Source: Acidobacteriaceae bacterium (GTDB lineage: Bacteria; Acidobacteriota; Terriglobia; Terriglobales; Acidobacteriaceae). From it: 17,465 nucleotides of DNA. Made by a program: the position numbers and the translations under genes. Below, one piece after another: positions 13,996-17,465 of the stretch (its first letter is position 1; the number at the start of each line of letters is the position of its first letter). The stretch spans positions 1 through 17,465 of the forward strand of contig JASHTU010000558.1 in NCBI GenBank assembly GCA_030040395.1, in the 5' to 3' direction. The notes beneath the pieces are model-generated. The model was not told where the DNA came from. It saw nothing but the letters and a program-made list of their open reading frames with translations, and did no database searches.

Positions 13996-14796
13996 ATGAC
14001 AACCAACCCGAGTACCGCTCCCCGCCAACACGCTCGCACTGGGCCGCCCCCACCGCAACTGCTTGAGCCGAGCTATGCCGAGCGCGTCCGCACGCTGATT
14101 TCACAGGCTGCGACCGGGACCTTGGCGACGCTTTCGCGCAAACGGGAGGGGTTTCCTTTCGGCTCGCTGATGCCCTATGCGGTGGATGCTGAGGGTCGGC
14201 CCGTCTTCTTGATCAGCAGCATGGCGATGCACACGCATAACCTGAACGCCGATCCGCGCGCCAGCCTTTTTGTGACGCAGAGAGTGGCGGACGAAGATCC
14301 ACTCGGAGCCGCGCGGGCTACTTTAATGGGCGAAGCCAGGCCGGTCACGGAAAGCGATGGCGCCGAAGCCCGCCAGATTTACCTCACGAAGCATCCCAAC
14401 AGCAAATACTGGGTTGATTTTGCTGATTTCAGCTTCTTTCGGCTTGAGGTGCTCGAGGTCTACTACGTGGGCGGCTTTGGCGTGATGGGCTGGATGGAGG
14501 CGCGGGAGTACGATGCGGCAATGCCCGACCCGCTGGCTCCGTCAGCCGATGAAATCATCGCGCACATGAACGCGGACCACGTGGACGCCATGATCCTGCT
14601 GGCGCGCACCCACGCGGGGATCGAAGCAACGGATGCGGTGATGACCGCGGTGGATCGGCTCGGGTTCCATCTTCGGCTGAAGACGGGGAAGGGGATGAAG
14701 GGGATTCGTATCAATTACCCGGGCGAGGCGCGGACCCCGCAGGAGGCGCGGAAGGCGCTGGTGGAGATGGTGCGGCGGGCAAGAGGGACGGTGTAA
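13996..14796 (+). CDS. HugZ/HutZ-like FMN-binding split-barrel protein with DUF2470 domain
   Basis: A 266-residue cytoplasmic protein (no signal peptide or membrane segment). Residues ~25-170 match the pyridoxamine-5'-phosphate-oxidase-like split barrel: ATGTLATLSRKREGFPFGSL, then LISSMAMHTHNLNADPRASL and RATLMGEARPV. Residues ~185-262 match the DUF2470 / HugZ C-terminal domain, with the hallmark ADEIIAHMNADHVDAM and KGMKGIRINYP. This two-domain order is that of HugZ/HutZ heme-degrading proteins, which cleave heme to release iron, but many relatives have unknown substrates and some bind FMN. I cannot tell which applies here. It stands alone, with no heme-uptake genes visible; the gene on its 3' side is convergent. 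A residue-level check of the heme-ligand histidine would be needed to claim heme oxygenase activity. Confidence 0.82.
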   Translation: MTTNPSTAPRQHARTGPPPPQLLEPSYAERVRTLISQAATGTLATLSRKREGFPFGSLMPYAVDAEGRPVFLISSMAMHTHNLNADPRASLFVTQRVADEDPLGAARATLMGEARPVTESDGAEARQIYLTKHPNSKYWVDFADFSFFRLEVLEVYYVGGFGVMGWMEAREYDAAMPDPLAPSADEIIAHMNADHVDAMILLARTHAGIEATDAVMTAVDRLGFHLRLKTGKGMKGIRINYPGEARTPQEARKALVEMVRRARGTV

Positions 14797-14804
14797 TTCC
14801 GGGA

Positions 14805-14868
14805 GTAAGCGCCCACGCACGCCCCTTGGGCAGCCGGCTTTTCAGGCGGGCTGCCCTGCGGAGCTTAC
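14805..14868. terminator. Nested hairpin between convergent genes (bidirectional terminator candidate)
   Basis: GGGCAGCC (14828-14835) pairs perfectly with GGCTGCCC (14849-14856), with two more G-C pairs inside after one mismatch. An outer arm GTAAGC (14805-14810) pairs with GCTTAC (14863-14868). The structure occupies the 85-bp gap between two genes pointing at each other, the usual place for a shared terminator. There is no clear T run on either side, so termination may depend on Rho or on the hairpin alone. Confidence 0.45.
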
Positions 14869-14881
14869 AAGACGCGAACAG

Positions 14882-17465
14882 TTACGGTAAGTAGTACATC
14901 CAATTCCACGCCTGGTTGCCGTTGCTGTCTTGCGCCTCGATCCACCATAGGTACGTGTCTCCTGTGGTGAGGCTGCTGACCGTAGGTACGTTGCTGCTGT
15001 CTGTCGGATCGACACCCCAGGTAATCGACTGGATGGTGCTCGGGAACCCGTTCAAGTCGGAGTTGCTGCCTGGAATCTGCCAGATCTCACTGCCGCTGGT
15101 GGCGCTCAAGTTGATCAGACCAAACCCGAAGACATCGGTGCTATTGTCTACGGACGGATCGGTCCACGTGAACGTTGGCTCCGTGCGCGTGCCGGCGCTC
15201 GGCCCGGTAGCCCCGCTGGGCAACATGTTGGTGACGAGGTTGCTGTTGCCGACCAGCGTTGTTCCGCCGTTCCAGCCGGTCACTGCGGCGGTCACGCCGG
15301 TGTCGGCCGTCCCGTCACTGTAAGTAATGTTGAAAGTGAAGGACTGTCCGACAGCGGGCTGACCGAGATCGAGGTTGAAGCCGTCCTGGAACTCGAAATA
15401 CCTGCCGCAGGTCTGGCAGGCGCCCATATCGGTGGTGAAGACATTCGGCCCACTGGTAAGTTGGACAGCGACTGGACGCTTGGTGCCCGACTCTACGTTG
15501 AAGTTGAGGCTGTAGCTGGTCGAGGTGCCTCCCGAAGTCGTAGTGCTGGAGTAGTCAGTCTGCACTACGGAGATGGCGTTGGTTGAGGGCAGTGTGACGT
15601 TTTGGCCGGTGAGGTTGCCGCTTACAACGAGGAGAGCGCTGTTATTGCCATTGGTCACGTTGGAATCGTCGCCGGTGTCAATCATGCCGTCGTTGTTCTG
15701 GTCGAGAATGCCGAAGAGGATGTAATCGGAGCCGTTGGGCACATTCACCGTGAATGCATTGCCGCCGGCCGCGTTCGTCGGGGTCGTGATCGCTTCGGCA
15801 TAGGCAGTGCTTGTGTTTTCATCGTAGAGTCCCGCATAGAGGACGGCGCCGGAATTGATAGTGACGTTGGACGGGATGTAGATCGTGCCCGAAACCGTGT
15901 TGGGCTCACTGGGCGTGCCGATGGTTACGGTGATGGCGCAGGCGGGGGTTCCGCTGGAAGAGCTGCAGGAAACTCCAGGACCACCCCAGTAGACCCAGGG
16001 ACTGTTCCCGGCGGAATTCGTGCCCATCGCGCGGAAGTAGTAAGCAGTGCCGTTGTTGAGGGAGCCGGTGAAGCTCTTATCGGCAGCATCGACGATCCAG
16101 ACGTTGGTGCTGGTGCCAATGGCCTTGAAGGTGGCCTGGTTGGAACTGCTGAAGCCCGTGGTGGTAGTGGACCACTGGACGGTGTAGGAGGTGAAGATCT
16201 CAGCATCATTGGTGCCCACCCCGCCGTAGCTGATCACCACCGCTGAATTCTCTGGAGCCACCTCTTTGAAGTGAAGCGAACTGTTAGTGGTTATCCCGGT
16301 CGGGTCGTTTACGACGACACCCGTGCTCATATTGCCGGTGACGACGACCGCTCCATTGCCGCCGGTGGGGTCCGCGATGTTCGGACCGCCTTCGTTCAAA
16401 TCCGTCGGAGCCGACGGGTCGATCGCCGCCACGAGCGTGTAGTTGCCTGGAGGCACGCCGTGGATGACGAACTGGCCACCCGAAGTAAACGGATAGGCCA
16501 TGCTGGTTCCATAGCCGCCGGAGCTGCCGCAGTTACTGACCAGATCGACATAGACCTGGCCTGCAGTGGTGGTTCCGGAGTAAGTCACGGAGCCGGTGAC
16601 CGTGTAGCCCAGCGATACGTAGACGTTCTTACCGGTTAGGTTGGCATTGTTTACCACCGCCGCGAACGCACCCGGAACAGCGGGGAAGAACAACACCTCC
16701 GCCCCGGAGCCGGTAATAGAAACATGGATGCTGTACGTGCCATTGGCAACGTTGGTGAAGCTGTAGTTTCCACTGCTGTCGGAGCTCGTGGTCTGAACGG
16801 TGTTCCCACTTGAATCCTGCAGCGTCACGGTGACGGTGGGCAGGTTCGGAGGAGTGGTGCCGCCGCAGAAGCTGAAGTTGTTGGACAGGAACTGGCCGCT
16901 GATGCTGTAGGTGTTATTGACAACGATGGTGTAAGTCGCCGTGGCGTTGGAATTGGCGGCGTCGACCACCTTTACATTGGTCAGAGTAACCGTGCCGGTA
17001 GAGGTGGGCGTACCGCCGACGGTGAGGGTGCTGCCGCCGGTGTTGGAAACATAAATGCCATCGGAGATGGTGACCTGCGTCCCGTTGCTCGGAACTGAAA
17101 CGCCATTCACGGACCAGGTGTAGGGCGAAACGCCGCCCGTGGCAGTAATCGAGCCGCTGTAGCTCTGGTTAATGGTTGCCGAGGGCAGCGAAGTCGGATT
17201 GGCCGCAGGCAGGCCGACCGGGGTTGGCGTATTGATGGTGATGGTGTAGCTTTGTGCGACGGAGCTCCCCGTGGATGTATCGGTGACCTTGGCGGTGAAC
17301 GTGACCCCGGCGGCCGAGGTGGGCGTTCCGCCAATATTGAGCGTGCCGCCGCTGGGCGATGAGCTTAACCCGTCGGAGAGCCCGGTCACCGTCCATGAAT
17401 AATTGCCGCTCCCGCCCGAAGCGCTGATCGACCCAGTGTAAGCGACATTCGTATACCCGTCAGGC
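14882..17465 (-). CDS. Large secreted multidomain repeat protein, 3' part (N-terminus beyond window)
   Basis: The frame stays open to the window edge, so ~860 residues of the C-terminal part are seen and the signal peptide is missing. The GTG at 17389 falls inside an Ig-like module (GSISASGGSGNYSWTV runs through it) and is not a start. From the edge inward: two putative-Ig (He_PIG-like) repeats (~17464-17220 and ~17215-16925, each with SGGSxxYxWxV and GTP motifs); two carboxypeptidase-regulatory-like or SdrD-B-like folds (YSISGQF...GNYSFTNVANGTYSI, ~16912-16640; YTVTGSV...PPGNYTLVA, ~16607-16300); a fibronectin-III-like domain (~16290-15950, TSYTVQWS...GTAYYFRAMGTNSAG); a third regulatory-like fold (~15905-15580) with an EF-hand-like loop DQNNDGMID; and a C-terminal beta domain with CQTCGRYF, ending WNWMYYLP. 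No membrane anchor is visible at the C-terminus. Probably an extracellular binding or surface protein; its role is unknown. Confidence 0.8.
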   Translation of the reverse strand, partial: PDGYTNVAYTGSISASGGSGNYSWTVTGLSDGLSSSPSGGTLNIGGTPTSAAGVTFTAKVTDTSTGSSVAQSYTITINTPTPVGLPAANPTSLPSATINQSYSGSITATGGVSPYTWSVNGVSVPSNGTQVTISDGIYVSNTGGSTLTVGGTPTSTGTVTLTNVKVVDAANSNATATYTIVVNNTYSISGQFLSNNFSFCGGTTPPNLPTVTVTLQDSSGNTVQTTSSDSSGNYSFTNVANGTYSIHVSITGSGAEVLFFPAVPGAFAAVVNNANLTGKNVYVSLGYTVTGSVTYSGTTTAGQVYVDLVSNCGSSGGYGTSMAYPFTSGGQFVIHGVPPGNYTLVAAIDPSAPTDLNEGGPNIADPTGGNGAVVVTGNMSTGVVVNDPTGITTNSSLHFKEVAPENSAVVISYGGVGTNDAEIFTSYTVQWSTTTTGFSSSNQATFKAIGTSTNVWIVDAADKSFTGSLNNGTAYYFRAMGTNSAGNSPWVYWGGPGVSCSSSSGTPACAITVTIGTPSEPNTVSGTIYIPSNVTINSGAVLYAGLYDENTSTAYAEAITTPTNAAGGNAFTVNVPNGSDYILFGILDQNNDGMIDTGDDSNVTNGNNSALLVVSGNLTGQNVTLPSTNAISVVQTDYSSTTTSGGTSTSYSLNFNVESGTKRPVAVQLTSGPNVFTTDMGACQTCGRYFEFQDGFNLDLGQPAVGQSFTFNITYSDGTADTGVTAAVTGWNGGTTLVGNSNLVTNMLPSGATGPSAGTRTEPTFTWTDPSVDNSTDVFGFGLINLSATSGSEIWQIPGSNSDLNGFPSTIQSITWGVDPTDSSNVPTVSSLTTGDTYLWWIEAQDSNGNQAWNWMYYLP

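Noticed and set aside
17387..17389. GTG start for the minus-strand large gene
   Set aside because: The reading frame continues without a stop to the window edge, and the Ig-like motif runs across this codon.

Overview
The window reads as a GC-rich chromosome segment from a soil-type bacterium, most likely an Acidobacteriota member (class Terriglobia or a relative). The reasons are a kinase-like PEGA protein, a giant secreted FG-GAP plus Ig-repeat protein with a hydrophobic C-terminal tail, and palindromic and AT-rich intergenic repeats that resemble ones I associate from memory with that phylum. The taxonomy is inferred from gene style, not from a marker gene.

Layout. Bases 1-1854 (+) hold the C-terminal part of a membrane protein with helical repeats, one transmembrane segment, two PEGA domains, an Ig-like domain and a small C-terminal domain, probably the extracytoplasmic half of a Ser/Thr protein kinase. 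A 483-base spacer follows with an almost consensus sigma-70 promoter (TTGACC-17-TATAAT), an inverted repeat touching its -35 box, and a leader of about 317 nt. It feeds a 2457-residue exported protein (2338-9711, +) built from a signal peptide, 14 FG-GAP/VCBS-type repeats, 13 Ig-like repeats and a C-terminal double-hydrophobic tail. After 109 bases containing a strong GC hairpin comes a 437-residue outer-membrane beta-barrel protein (9821-11134, +), plausibly co-expressed with it.

Bases 11525-13234 (+) encode a Tat-exported, CotA/bilirubin-oxidase-type multicopper oxidase with all copper ligands present. The next ~760 bases carry no convincing gene but are rich in structure: two tandem REP-like hairpins, a 26% GC island with a 30-bp-spaced imperfect repeat, and a C-run/G-run hairpin. 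Bases 13996-14796 (+) encode a HugZ-like FMN-binding split-barrel protein with a DUF2470-type C-terminus. A nested hairpin separates it from a convergent gene (14882 to the window edge, -), the 3' part of another large secreted multidomain protein (Ig-like, carboxypeptidase-regulatory-like and fibronectin-III-like modules).

Functionally this is mostly an envelope and secreted-protein region: a probable surface-signalling kinase, two very large extracellular repeat proteins, an outer-membrane barrel and a periplasmic oxidase. I see no CRISPR array, tRNA, rRNA, transposase or phage gene. The items most worth following are the giant repeat protein with its C-terminal tail and barrel neighbour, its promoter/operator/leader, and the composite intergenic repeat at 13520-13929.
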